Below, in pieces: positions 35,276 to 44,107 of a stretch of DNA of 64,000 nucleotides (positions are counted from its first letter, which is position 1; every line of letters starts with the position of its first letter). The stretch is from the NCBI GenBank assembly GCA_003202005.1, contig QJJF01000013.1, forward strand, positions 1-64,000, in the 5' to 3' direction. The position numbers and the translations under genes were made by a program. The notes beneath the pieces are model-generated. The model worked only from the letters and a program-made list of their open reading frames with translations. It searched no databases and had not been told where the DNA came from. Origin of the DNA: Williamsia faeni (GTDB lineage Bacteria; Actinomycetota; Actinomycetes; Mycobacteriales; Mycobacteriaceae).

Positions 35276-36143
35276 CCTCTGCCGGTGCGGCGATCAGCAT
35301 TTCCGCCGCACCGTAGGGGTCGATCTCACCCGAGGCGACCGCCTCTGCCAACGGCACGAGATCGGGATGCATCTGCAGAAGGGTCTGGGCGAGCGACAGG
35401 ATCTGGACCCGGGCCCGCGCTGACTGCCGATCGGCGTTGTCGTCCCGGTGATGTGCGTCGATGACATCGACCAGCTCATCGATCCCCTCGCCGCGGACGG
35501 CAACGAGTTTGAGGATCGGGACGTGCGCCTCTGCTCTCAGGTCCCGGACGGTCTGATCAGCGCCGTCGCGGTCGGCCTTGTTCACCACCAGGATGTCGGC
35601 CACTTCGAGAAGGCCGGCCTTCGCGGCCTGAATCGCATCTCCGGCACCGGGGTTCAGAACCACCACGGTCGGATCGGCGATCGCCGCCACCTCGACCTCG
35701 GATTGTCCGACACCGACCGTCTCGAGGACGATCAGATCGTAGGAAATGGCACCCAGGAGCCGGATCGCAGCGGGTACGGCCGCCGACAGTCCACCCAGAT
35801 GGCCACGGGTGGCCATGGAGCGGATCAGCACACCGGTGTCGTTGATGTGTGCGGCCATCCGGATCCGGTCACCGAGCAATGCACCACCGGAATAGGGCGA
35901 CGACGGATCGACCGCGAGCACCGCGACCTTCAGGCCGCGCTTCCGATAAGCGGTGACCAGGGCCGCGACCGTGGTTGATTTTCCGGCGCCGGGCGGGCCC
36001 GTCAGGCCGACAACACGTGGCCTTCCGGACCCGGTGACCGCCAGCACCTCATCGCGGCGCGGGCCCTCGACCAGAGTGAGCAACTTACCCGTTGCCCGCT
36101 CCGATCCGGCCCGCGCCGCGGTGATCAGTTCATCGATTGTCAT
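35256..36143 (-). CDS. meaB: MeaB/ArgK-like GTPase
   Basis: A 295-residue G3E-class GTPase. Walker A is GPPGAGKST, the switch region includes AVDPSSPYSGGALLGDRIRM (20 residues), the G3 area is ETVGVGQSE, and the base motif is NKAD. MeaB-type proteins load and protect B12-dependent acyl-CoA mutases. No mutase gene lies in the window. The start at 36143 matches the family; the open frame to 36248 overlaps the thiolase gene. It is the last gene of the ligase-thiolase operon. Confidence 0.88.
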   Translation of the reverse strand: MTIDELITAARAGSERATGKLLTLVEGPRRDEVLAVTGSGRPRVVGLTGPPGAGKSTTVAALVTAYRKRGLKVAVLAVDPSSPYSGGALLGDRIRMAAHINDTGVLIRSMATRGHLGGLSAAVPAAIRLLGAISYDLIVLETVGVGQSEVEVAAIADPTVVVLNPGAGDAIQAAKAGLLEVADILVVNKADRDGADQTVRDLRAEAHVPILKLVAVRGEGIDELVDVIDAHHRDDNADRQSARARVQILSLAQTLLQMHPDLVPLAEAVASGEIDPYGAAEMLIAAPAEVSPISR

Positions 36144-36171
36144 GCGAGGCAGGGATTGTGAGTCGGCAAAC

Positions 36172-37311
36172 TCACGCGTGGACCTCGACGACAACCGCGG
36201 ATCCCATGCCGCCACCGGCGCACATGGCCGCCACGCCGATACCGCCACCGCGGCGACGCAGTTCGTGGACGAGCGTGGTCAGCATGCGCGCACCGCTGGC
36301 CGCAACCGGATGGCCCAGTGAGCAACCGCTACCGCTGGTGTTGACGATGTCCGGGTTGATGTCGAGCAACTTGATGTTGGCGACACACTGCGCCGCAAAT
36401 GCCTCGTTGATCTCGAACAGGTCGACGTCATCGACCTTCAGACCCACTCGCGCAAGCGCTTTCGGGATGGCCTCGACCGGGGCCAGACCGGTGAACGCCG
36501 GATCGATGCCCACCGACGCCCACGAACGAACCGTGGCCAGGGCCGGCAGTCCGAGATCGCTGCTGGCGACGGTCAGGATCGCGGCCGCGTCGTTCGCACC
36601 GCTCGAGTTGCCCGCGGTGATCGAGAATCCCTCGATCTCGGGATGCAGAACCTTCAGCGAGGCAAGCTTTTCCAGAGTTGTGGTACGACGCGGATGCTCG
36701 TCGACCTCGAACAGTCCATGGACCGTATCGATCGGCACGACCTCGTCGTCGAACCGGCCCTCGTCGATCGCGGCGATCGCCTTCATGTGCGAGCGGTATG
36801 CCCAGGCGTCCATCTCTTCACGGGTGACGCCGGCCTTCTGCGCCGCGTTCCAGCCCACGGTGATCGACATGTCGCGGTTCGGTGCATCCGGACGGTCCGG
36901 GTGGGTCGGGGACATCCACGGATCGATCCAGTCCTCGCCGACGCGGAAGCGCGCCTTCGGTGAGGTCGAGGAGGAGTTCACGCCGCCGGCCAGGATCAGC
37001 TGGTCCATACCCGAACGGATACTTCCCGCAGCGGTTGTCACGGCTGACAGGCTGGCCGCGCAATGCCGGTTGACGGCAAGCCCGGGTACCCCGGTCAGGC
37101 CGGCGGTGATCGCCGCGTGACGGGCGATGACACCGCCGCCATAGAGGCCCTCGGCGAGGTAGATGTCGTCGACCAGATCCGCATCCAGAGTGCTGACCGC
37201 CGCCTTGACCACGTGGTCGGCCAGAACGTAGGCGTCGGTATCGCGCAGGGTCCCCTTCATGGCGGAGCCGATCGGGGTGCGCAACGCCGATACGATTACG
37301 GCTTCAGGCAT
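36172..37311 (-). CDS. thiolase family protein
   Basis: A 379-residue thiolase with the nucleophilic Cys in NRHCAASLSAV (about residue 85), NEAFAAQCVAN, SLGHPVAASGARM and the second Cys in MCAGGGMGS. The start at 37311 overlaps the ligase stop by 8 bases. It should carry out the terminal thiolytic step for the regulon substrate. The start (MPEAVIVSALRTPIG) is the family standard, so the longer frame from 37335 is not used. Confidence 0.9.
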   Translation of the reverse strand: MPEAVIVSALRTPIGSAMKGTLRDTDAYVLADHVVKAAVSTLDADLVDDIYLAEGLYGGGVIARHAAITAGLTGVPGLAVNRHCAASLSAVTTAAGSIRSGMDQLILAGGVNSSSTSPKARFRVGEDWIDPWMSPTHPDRPDAPNRDMSITVGWNAAQKAGVTREEMDAWAYRSHMKAIAAIDEGRFDDEVVPIDTVHGLFEVDEHPRRTTTLEKLASLKVLHPEIEGFSITAGNSSGANDAAAILTVASSDLGLPALATVRSWASVGIDPAFTGLAPVEAIPKALARVGLKVDDVDLFEINEAFAAQCVANIKLLDINPDIVNTSGSGCSLGHPVAASGARMLTTLVHELRRRGGGIGVAAMCAGGGMGSAVVVEVHA

Positions 37312-38749
37312 TGTTGTTCTCCAGTTCTGCCACAAGGTTGCGGCGCAATAGCTTTCCGGTCTCGGTACGTGGGAGTTCGTTCTGGAACACGATCACGTCC
37401 GGGGTCTTTGACGAGCGGAGCCGATCTCGGACGAACTGCTTGATCTCGTCCGGATCACCGGCACCCACGACAACGGCGACAAGACGTTGTCCCCATTCGG
37501 GATCGGGGACGCCGATGACAGCGGCCTCGATGATGCCGGGGTGGTCGTGCAGGACATCTTCGATCTCGGCGGGGGCGATGTTCTCGCCACCGCGGATGAT
37601 CGTGTCGTCCGACCGTCCCTCGATGAACAGGAATCCGCCGGCGTCGAGGTGACCGAGGTCGCGGGTGGCGAACCAGCCCTCGTCGTCGAGCACACTCTTG
37701 CCGCCGTATTCACCCGAGATCTGTTCGCCGCGAACGAATACCAGTCCGGTCTCACCCTGGGGTGTCGCCGTTCCGTCTTCTCCACGGATCGCGATCTCGA
37801 TACCCGGCAACGGCTGCCCGACCGAACCGAGCCGATCGCGGACAGCGGGATCGGACGACGCGAAAGCGGTCCGGTGATCTTCCGGTCCGAGAACGGCGAT
37901 CGACGACGCCGTCTCGGTCAGACCGTAAGCGTTGACGAAGTTGGTATCAGGGAACAACGCGAGCGCGCGCTCCAGAACCGGCCGGGGCGTACGCGCGCCG
38001 CCATAGGCCAGGCTCTTCAGGAACGGTTGTCCCGCATCCTCTTCCGTGGTGGCGTCGACGATGCGGGCCAGCATCGTGGGAACGACCATGGCGTGCGTGA
38101 CCTTCTCGCGACGCACCGTCTCGATCCATGCCCGCGGTTCGAAGGCGTCGAGATAGACCACCCGACGGCCGCTGTAGAGATTCGACATCAGGTTGGTCAG
38201 ACCCGCGATGTGGTACGGCGGGACGGCGACGACGGTTGCGTCTTCCGGAGAGGCCGACGAGAACTCGATGGTGTTGAGGACATACGCCAGCAGGTGGCGG
38301 TGGCGCAGGATCGCGGCCTTGGGTGCGGCGGTGGTGCCGCTGGTGTAGATGATCACCGCGACGGCATCGCCGTCGTAATGGGCGGGCGGGCGGGCGGCAT
38401 CGTCCATCGGGACGCTGTCGGAGAGGGAGTCGATCCAGGAATCGAGTTCCTTCTGATCGAGCACCAATGCACCGGGATGCCGGTCCTTGAGCGCGGTCAA
38501 CTGCGCGTCACCGAGACGGTAGTTGAGCGGCACAAACGGAACCCCGGCCATCGCGGCGCCGAACAGTGCCACGGGATAGGCCAAGTGGTTGATGCCGGAG
38601 TACAGGATTGCCGGGTAGTCGGTGAATCCTGTCGCAGCCCGGCGTGCGAGGTCCAGTATCTGCCCGGCCGTACTCGACCGGCCGTTGGCCGTCACGACGG
38701 CTCGATCGTCCGCCGACGCTGCCATTTCCAAGATCATCGTGATATTCAT
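37304..38749 (-). CDS. acyl-CoA synthetase (class I adenylate-forming)
   Basis: A 481-residue ligase. Motifs are the phosphate loop YTSGTTAAPKAA, YGLTETAS, the hinge region GWFATRDLGHLD, GGENIAPAEIEDVL, and the catalytic Lys in RTETGKLLRR. It activates a free acid to its CoA ester. The ATG at 38749 touches operator site 4 and has no ribosome site, so the mRNA may be leaderless; ATGs at 38737 and 38725 are alternatives. First gene of the ligase-thiolase-GTPase operon. Confidence 0.9.
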   Translation of the reverse strand: MNITMILEMAASADDRAVVTANGRSSTAGQILDLARRAATGFTDYPAILYSGINHLAYPVALFGAAMAGVPFVPLNYRLGDAQLTALKDRHPGALVLDQKELDSWIDSLSDSVPMDDAARPPAHYDGDAVAVIIYTSGTTAAPKAAILRHRHLLAYVLNTIEFSSASPEDATVVAVPPYHIAGLTNLMSNLYSGRRVVYLDAFEPRAWIETVRREKVTHAMVVPTMLARIVDATTEEDAGQPFLKSLAYGGARTPRPVLERALALFPDTNFVNAYGLTETASSIAVLGPEDHRTAFASSDPAVRDRLGSVGQPLPGIEIAIRGEDGTATPQGETGLVFVRGEQISGEYGGKSVLDDEGWFATRDLGHLDAGGFLFIEGRSDDTIIRGGENIAPAEIEDVLHDHPGIIEAAVIGVPDPEWGQRLVAVVVGAGDPDEIKQFVRDRLRSSKTPDVIVFQNELPRTETGKLLRRNLVAELENNNA

Positions 38750-38765
38750 GAGAACATGATTCTCT
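38749..38765. promoter_or_regulatory. regulon operator site 4
   Basis: TGAGAACATGATTCTCT, one outer mismatch. It lies at the start codon of the ligase gene (-) and 37 bases before the SDR gene (+). On the minus strand a TTGACG element lies at a -35-like distance. Confidence 0.68.
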
Positions 38766-38801
38766 CAGATTGAGATCGTCAATTGCAAGAAGGGAAACCC
38801 C

Positions 38802-39566
38802 ATGGAAATCAGTGGCAGTTCCGCCATCGTCGTCGGAGGCACCGGTGGACTCGGTGAGGCAACCGTCCGTCGCCTGCATGCCGCAGGCGCCAAGGTCGTT
38901 GTGGCCGACGTGGCCGACGACAAAGGCAAAGCACTCGAAAGCGAGCTGGGTGTCCGCTACGTTCGCACCGACGCCAGCGACGAGGCCTCGGTCAACGCGG
39001 CCATCGCCGAAGCCGAATCCCTCGGCCCGTTCCGCGTGTCCGTGGATTGCCACGGCGGCCCCGCCGGCGGCGGCCGACTGGTCGGCAAGGACGGAAGCCC
39101 CATGGAGCTGGAGGCCTTCACAAAGACCATCAGCTCGTACCTGATCTGGACCTTCAACGTGACCCGCCTGGCCGCTGCTGCACTCGCACGGCAGGAGCCG
39201 CTCGATGAGGGCACCCGCGGCGTCATCATCAACACCGCGTCGATCGCAGCCTACGAGGGCCAGATCGGCCAGCTCCCCTACGCCGCCGCCAAGGGGGGCG
39301 TGGTCGGCATGACACTCGTCGCCGCTCGCGACCTGTCGCCGCTGGGTATCCGGGTCATGGGCATCGCCCCCGGCACGATCAACACCCCCGCGTACGGCAA
39401 GGCCGCCGATCAGCTCGAGGCCTACTGGGGCCCGCAGGTTCCGCACCCGAAGCGCATGGGCCGTTCCACCGAATACGCCGCCCTGGTGGCCGCCATCGTC
39501 GAGAACGACTATCTCAACGGTGATGTCATCCGCCTGGACGGCGCACTGCGGTTCCCGCCGAAGTGA
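38802..39566 (+). CDS. SDR oxidoreductase (3-hydroxyacyl-CoA dehydrogenase type II-like)
   Basis: A 254-residue SDR of the HSD17B10/type II hydroxyacyl-CoA dehydrogenase group. It has VGGTGGLGEATVRRL, VDCHGGPAGG, the catalytic Ser in NTASIAAYEG, and YAAAKGGVVGM. A small insertion typical of this group is present around GKDGSPMELEAFTK. GAAGGGAA precedes the ATG. It probably oxidises a beta-hydroxyacyl-CoA of the pathway. The next SDR overlaps by 4 bases. Confidence 0.9.
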   Translation: MEISGSSAIVVGGTGGLGEATVRRLHAAGAKVVVADVADDKGKALESELGVRYVRTDASDEASVNAAIAEAESLGPFRVSVDCHGGPAGGGRLVGKDGSPMELEAFTKTISSYLIWTFNVTRLAAAALARQEPLDEGTRGVIINTASIAAYEGQIGQLPYAAAKGGVVGMTLVAARDLSPLGIRVMGIAPGTINTPAYGKAADQLEAYWGPQVPHPKRMGRSTEYAALVAAIVENDYLNGDVIRLDGALRFPPK

Positions 39567-40327
39567 CGGCCGGCAAGCCGCTTGACGGCAAGGTTGCATT
39601 CGTCGCCGGCGCAAGCCGGGGTATCGGTGCTTCCATCGCGGCGGCGCTTGCGGATGCGGGCGCCTCCGTGGCCGTTGCGGCACGTTCCGAGGCCGAAGGA
39701 AAAGTGCCGGGCACGATTCATTCGGTGGCTGATCAGATCAACGCATCCGGTGGCCGGGCGATCCCGGTGCCCTGTGACGTCACGTCACAGGAGTCCATCA
39801 CCGCGGCGGTCGATCAGACAGTTTCGGAGTTCGGCGGCATCGACATCCTGATCGCCAACGCCGGCGTGCTCTGGATGGGACCGATCGAGAAGACGCCACT
39901 CAAGCGGTGGCAACTCTGCCTCGACGTCAACCTGACCGGTGTCTTCCTGATGACCCAGGCAGTCATCCCGCACCTGCGGGCGCGGGGCGGCGGATCGATG
40001 ATCGCCGTCACCACCACCGGTGTCGACATGATCGATCGCGGATCGAATGCGTACTGGGTGTCGAAGGCTGCGGTCGAGCGGCTCTATAAGGGACTCGCAT
40101 CAGACCTCAAGGTGGACAACATCGCGGTCAACTGCCTGAGCCCGTCCCGGGTGGTGCTCACCGAAGGGTGGGCATCGGCCGGTGGCGGACAAAAGATCCC
40201 ACCGGAGGCCATCGAACCTCCGGAGACCATGGGCAAGGCAGCACTGTTGCTCGCGCAGCAGGATGCGTCCGGTATCACCGGAACCATCCAGCGCTCGGAA
40301 ATCCTGATTCCCCGAGCTGACAAATAA
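39563..40327 (+). CDS. SDR family oxidoreductase
   Basis: A 254-residue classical SDR with AGASRGIGASIAA, IANAGVLWMG, the catalytic Ser/Thr area AVTTTGVDMID and AYWVSKAAVERLY. The residue at the usual Ser position appears to be Thr (TTTG), which is less common. The GTG at 39563 overlaps the upstream stop. Its C-terminus lacks the usual V-DGG ending and finishes RSEILIPRADK. The substrate is unknown. Confidence 0.87.
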   Translation: MTAGKPLDGKVAFVAGASRGIGASIAAALADAGASVAVAARSEAEGKVPGTIHSVADQINASGGRAIPVPCDVTSQESITAAVDQTVSEFGGIDILIANAGVLWMGPIEKTPLKRWQLCLDVNLTGVFLMTQAVIPHLRARGGGSMIAVTTTGVDMIDRGSNAYWVSKAAVERLYKGLASDLKVDNIAVNCLSPSRVVLTEGWASAGGGQKIPPEAIEPPETMGKAALLLAQQDASGITGTIQRSEILIPRADK

Positions 40328-40339
40328 AATCGCGCCACC

Positions 40340-40381
40340 TACCGCCATTCGCTCCTGTTGCGACAGGAGCGAATGGCGGTA
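40340..40381. terminator. very long perfect hairpin between convergent genes
   Basis: A perfect 19-bp stem (TACCGCCATTCGCTCCTGT and its complement) around the 4-base loop TGCG, between stops at 40327 (+) and 40401 (-). It is a bidirectional terminator, unusually long. Confidence 0.8.
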
Positions 40382-40400
40382 ACCGGAGCGAATTGTGCTG

Positions 40401-41180
40401 CTATTCGGGAATGTTAGACGGGATCCAGCTCGGGTCGCGCTTCTCCATGAAGGCGCGCATACCTTCTCGCGGCTCCGGCGAGGTCTCGAGCGCGCCGAAC
40501 ATCGTCTGGTAGTCGATGAGGCCATAGCGCTCGTTGAGCATCCGTTTGACCTGAGCCCGCGCCTCGGGTGCGGTCTGGAGAATCTCGCGCGCCGCGGTCA
40601 GCGCGGCCGACCGCAGTTCCTCGTGCGGTACCACCCTCGAGATCACCCCGAGACGCAAGGCTTCCGCCGCGTCGAACTTGCGGGCGGACAAGATCAGGTC
40701 GCGGGCCGCCGCCAATCCGACGTGCGCGGGAAGTGCTGCGGCATAAGTCGCATCGGGAATTCCGCGCAACAACTCGGGTACCCGGAATGTCGCGCGATCA
40801 CTGGCCACGGCGATGTCGGACATCATGGCCACCAGGAGTCCACCGGCCTGGCAGATGCCGTTGACCGCCGAGATGACCGGTGCGCGACTGTCACGAATCG
40901 TCAGGAACGGCAGCACATCATGGCCGATTCCGTCCGGAAGGTTGTCACCTGGTTCGGCCCGGCCCCCGAGATCGCCTCCCGGCGCGAACACATCTCCGGT
41001 GCCCGTGATGATGAGCGCCGCCAGATCTGGGTCCGAATTCACCAGACGCACAGCTCTTTTCAATCCGTAATACATCGCAGGCGTGAATGCGTTGCGCGCC
41101 GCCGGGCGGTCGATCGTGCACCATCCGATCGGTCCTTCTCGCTTGAACTTCAGCCCACCGGCTCCCAAATCATCAGTCAT
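40401..41180 (-). CDS. enoyl-CoA hydratase/isomerase family protein
   Basis: A 259-residue crotonase homologue with DRPAARNAF, GDVFAPGGDLGGR, VNGICQAGGLLVAMMSD and the C-terminal FMEKRDPSW. The oxyanion segment reads APGGDL. It is a single-gene unit on the minus strand with operator site 5 upstream. It may act on an intermediate different from that of the hydratases at 29496 and 42252, which would explain three paralogues in one regulon. Confidence 0.87.
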   Translation of the reverse strand: MTDDLGAGGLKFKREGPIGWCTIDRPAARNAFTPAMYYGLKRAVRLVNSDPDLAALIITGTGDVFAPGGDLGGRAEPGDNLPDGIGHDVLPFLTIRDSRAPVISAVNGICQAGGLLVAMMSDIAVASDRATFRVPELLRGIPDATYAAALPAHVGLAAARDLILSARKFDAAEALRLGVISRVVPHEELRSAALTAAREILQTAPEARAQVKRMLNERYGLIDYQTMFGALETSPEPREGMRAFMEKRDPSWIPSNIPE

Positions 41181-41208
41181 GGAAGAAGACTATCGGATTC
41201 ACCATGAT

Positions 41209-41225
41209 TGAGAATCTGATTGCGC
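41209..41225. promoter_or_regulatory. regulon operator site 5 (degenerate)
   Basis: TGAGAATCTGATTGCGC keeps the left half and the first two bases of the right half. It lies between the divergent hydratase (41180) and LLM genes. The position fits, but the sequence is weak. Confidence 0.4.
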
Positions 41226-41259
41226 CACATCAGGAATGCTGCCCACTTATCCTGGAAGA

Positions 41260-42153
41260 ATGAAATTCTGGTGCGGCACCGCATTCATGAACACAATCGA
41301 AATGCCTTCGGTGGCAAAAATGATGGACGACGCCGGGTATCACGGCATGCTGGTCTCCGACCATCTGGTCTATCCACGGAATCCGAAGACCCCCTATCCG
41401 GCCACGCCGGACGGCAAACCGTTCTGGCACCCCGAAACAGAATGGCCCGACCCCTGGGTCCTCACCGGCGCGATGGCTGCGGTGACCACCAACCTGCACT
41501 TCGGGAACAACGTCTACATCGCACCCGCACGTCCGATCATCGATGTGGCCAAAGTTGTCGGGACCGCGGCCGCGATCGCCGGCGGACGCGTCTCGATCGG
41601 CCTTTCCGCCGGCTGGAATCGTGAGGAATTCGACCTTCTCGGACAGGATTTCGACAATCGAGGGCCGCGCCTGAACGAGATGATCGAAGCGCTGCGCGTG
41701 CTGTGGAAGGGCGGTTGGGTTTCGTGGAAAGGTGAGTACTACGACATCCCGGAAATGATGATCGAGCCCCATCCCCCGGAGCCCGTCCCCATCCTGTGCG
41801 GTGGTGAGTCCGGTCCGGCCCTGCGTCGCGCCGCACGGCACTGCGACGGCTGGGTCGGCACCGCCTACACACTCGAGGATGCCAAGCCGTGGATCGACCG
41901 CATCAACGGTCTGCGTCGTGAGTACGGTCGCGAGAACGAACCCTTCGAGATCATCATCGGGTTGCGCGAGGAGCCATCACTCGACGTCTACAAACAGGCC
42001 GAGGATCTGGGCATCGGCGCAATCATGGTGAACCCCTGGGCCAATTGGGAACGTACCCACTCCGGCGACCACGCCGATCTCCGGGCCCAGGCCGAACAGT
42101 ACCGGGCACCGTTGGAGGCCTTCGCCGAGAAGTATGTCTCGAAACTCACCTGA
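41260..42153 (+). CDS. LLM-class (F420-dependent type) oxidoreductase
   Basis: A 297-residue TIM-barrel protein of the luciferase-like family. It has MVSDHL near the N-terminus (as LVSDHLVYP), VGTAAAIAGGRVSIGLSAGW and the family's RGPRLNEMIEALRVLW (in part). Starting at 41260 gives MKFWCGTAF, typical of F420-dependent members; an ATG at 41236 is also possible. It may use F420 or FMN to oxidise or reduce an enoyl, alcohol or ketone intermediate. A second, partial LLM gene is at 63332. Confidence 0.85.
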   Translation: MKFWCGTAFMNTIEMPSVAKMMDDAGYHGMLVSDHLVYPRNPKTPYPATPDGKPFWHPETEWPDPWVLTGAMAAVTTNLHFGNNVYIAPARPIIDVAKVVGTAAAIAGGRVSIGLSAGWNREEFDLLGQDFDNRGPRLNEMIEALRVLWKGGWVSWKGEYYDIPEMMIEPHPPEPVPILCGGESGPALRRAARHCDGWVGTAYTLEDAKPWIDRINGLRREYGRENEPFEIIIGLREEPSLDVYKQAEDLGIGAIMVNPWANWERTHSGDHADLRAQAEQYRAPLEAFAEKYVSKLT

Positions 42154-42182
42154 TCCCCCTCCGCAACCGAGCCACAAATACA

Positions 42183-42212
42183 AAGACGAGCCACATATTT
42201 GTGGCTCGTCTT
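42183..42212. terminator. perfect hairpin with repeated GAGCCAC units
   Basis: A perfect 13-bp stem AAGACGAGCCACA with a 4-base loop, between convergent stops at 42153 and 42252. Extra GAGCCACAAATA and GGTGGCTCGTCTG copies on each side allow alternative pairings. Confidence 0.78.
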
Positions 42213-42251
42213 CGTATAGGTGGCTCGTCTGTTTGGGACGGCCGCGACCCG

Positions 42252-43016
42252 CTACTTCTTGGCAGTCAGCCGTGCGATATTCGACTGGAAGTCATCGGTG
42301 GTGAACGACTGATGCTCGGCGCTCATCGCGAAGTCGAGTGTCGCCAGCACGGCCCGCTCGAGGTGCAGGTTCAGCAGTCGCTTGGTGGCTTCGACCGCCT
42401 GCTGCGGTTGCTCGGAGATCCGCTTCGCACAGGCCAGAGCCTCGGCGAGCGGATCGGCGACGACATGGTTCGCCAATCCCATCTCGCGGGCGCGCTCCGC
42501 GGTGATCCGCGCCCCGGTGATCGCGTATTCCTTGGCCAGCAACAGGCTGGTGTGCAGCGGCCATGTGACCGGTCCACCGTCTGCCGCAACCAATCCCACC
42601 TGTACGTGCGGATCGGCCAGATAGGCCTTCTCGCCGATGTAGACGATGTCGCTGAGCGAGACGAGGCTGCAGCCCAATCCCACTGCGGGACCGTTGACGG
42701 CCGAGACCACGGGAACCCGGCACCGCGCCATTCCGAGCACGATCTCACGGCCGTCGGCGATGGTCTGCGCGCGCAGTTCGTCGTCCTTGGCCAACTCTGC
42801 GAGATACGCGAAATCGCCTCCGGCAGAGAATGCCTTGCCGGCTCCGGTCAGCACCGCGGCGCGAGCACCGCGGTCGGCGCTCAGCTGCGGCCACAGCCGC
42901 GCCAGACCCACGTGCAGATCATGATTGACCGCATTGAGTGCATCCGGACGGTTCAGCGTGATGATGCGCAGAGATCCGTCGGCCTGGACGTCGATCTCGT
43001 CGGGCATGTCGTACAT
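42252..43016 (-). CDS. enoyl-CoA hydratase/isomerase family protein
   Basis: A 254-residue crotonase homologue with NRPDALNAV, the segment KAFSAGGDFAYL and NGPAVGLGCSLVSLSD. The start at 43016 (MYDMPDEIDV) lies 2 bases after the ACAD stop; the open frame to 43298 lies in that gene. Last gene of the operon from 46407. Confidence 0.88.
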   Translation of the reverse strand: MYDMPDEIDVQADGSLRIITLNRPDALNAVNHDLHVGLARLWPQLSADRGARAAVLTGAGKAFSAGGDFAYLAELAKDDELRAQTIADGREIVLGMARCRVPVVSAVNGPAVGLGCSLVSLSDIVYIGEKAYLADPHVQVGLVAADGGPVTWPLHTSLLLAKEYAITGARITAERAREMGLANHVVADPLAEALACAKRISEQPQQAVEATKRLLNLHLERAVLATLDFAMSAEHQSFTTDDFQSNIARLTAKK

Positions 43017-43018
43017 GG

Positions 43019-44107
43019 TCAAACTCCCAGTCCTAGAATTCGCGATCCGATGATGTTCTTCTGAATCTGTGACGTACCGCCCATGACGCTCTGGGCCCGG
43101 CTGTAGAGGTAGGCACTGAGCAGTTCGGGATCCTTGGTACCAACCACGTCGAGCGCGGCATGTCCCACGGCCTGTTCGACCCAGGTCATCAACAGCTTGT
43201 CGAGCGACCCGTCCGAGCTGTGCTGGACGCCGTCGAGCTGTTCCGACAGTCGTCGCCGCACATGCAGCCTCAACATCTCGGTTTCGATTGCGGCCCATGC
43301 CAGATCGGCGGAAGGCTTGCCCTCCGACTTCTTGGCGATCTGATTGACCAGCTTGCTGTAGCGGGCAGCGAAGCCGAGCGTCGAGGGCTCGCGCTCATGC
43401 CCGACAACCGTCATCGCCAGTTTCCAGCCATCGCCGGGCGCGCCGACCATGTTCGCGGCGGGTACACGCGCCCCGTCGAAGAGAACCTGACCGAATTCGG
43501 TGGTCACACCGCTGATCATCTTCAGCGGTCGCTGCTCGATCCCGGGCTGGTTCATCGGCACGATGAAACCCGAAATGCCCTTGTGCCGAGCCACATTCTT
43601 GTCGGTCCGGGCCAGCAGCAAGCACCAGTCGGCGTTGTCCGAATAGCTGGTCCAGATCTTGTGGCCATTCAGGACGTACTCGTCACCGTCGAGGGTGGCT
43701 GTGGTTGTCAGCGACGCGAGGTCGGATCCCGCACCGGGCTCGGAGAAGCCCTGGCACCAGCGCTCGGTGCCGTTGATCATGCCGGGCACAAAGCGTTTAC
43801 GGATGTCTTCGCTGCCGTGGTGGCCCAGTCCGACGACCAGGTAGCCCAGGCTCGGCCGCGGCGGGAAGGCGGCCCGCGCCAGCTCCTCGTCGAGGATCAC
43901 GTCGTAGACGGCCGGCAAGCCCTGTCCGCCATACTCTTCCGGCCAGGTCAGGCCGAAGAACCCGGCCTCGTACAGAGCCCGGTGCCATTCGCCCATCCGC
44001 GAAAAGTATTCGTCACCCGAGGTGGCGAACATACCCTTGCGCTCGGAGAGCCATGCGCGCATCCGCTCCCGGAACGCGGCTTCTTCGGTGGTGTCACGAA
44101 AGTCCAA
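43019..44107 (-). CDS. acyl-CoA dehydrogenase, large subunit of a two-gene pair
   Basis: A 362-residue ACAD with WCQGFSEPGAGSDLAS, KIWTSYSDNAD and the C-terminal VMGGTSQIQKNIIGSRILG. The YEGT Glu is Gly, as in the other two pairs. The start is a TTG at 44107 with GGAGGAG 7 bases upstream. It overlaps the upstream 301-residue partner by 14 bases. It is closely similar in layout to the gene at 26672. Confidence 0.9.
   Translation of the reverse strand: MDFRDTTEEAAFRERMRAWLSERKGMFATSGDEYFSRMGEWHRALYEAGFFGLTWPEEYGGQGLPAVYDVILDEELARAAFPPRPSLGYLVVGLGHHGSEDIRKRFVPGMINGTERWCQGFSEPGAGSDLASLTTTATLDGDEYVLNGHKIWTSYSDNADWCLLLARTDKNVARHKGISGFIVPMNQPGIEQRPLKMISGVTTEFGQVLFDGARVPAANMVGAPGDGWKLAMTVVGHEREPSTLGFAARYSKLVNQIAKKSEGKPSADLAWAAIETEMLRLHVRRRLSEQLDGVQHSSDGSLDKLLMTWVEQAVGHAALDVVGTKDPELLSAYLYSRAQSVMGGTSQIQKNIIGSRILGLGV

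Noticed and set aside
37487-38773. 428-codon + frame opposite the acyl-CoA ligase
   Set aside because: Antisense shadow; all ligase motifs are on the minus strand.
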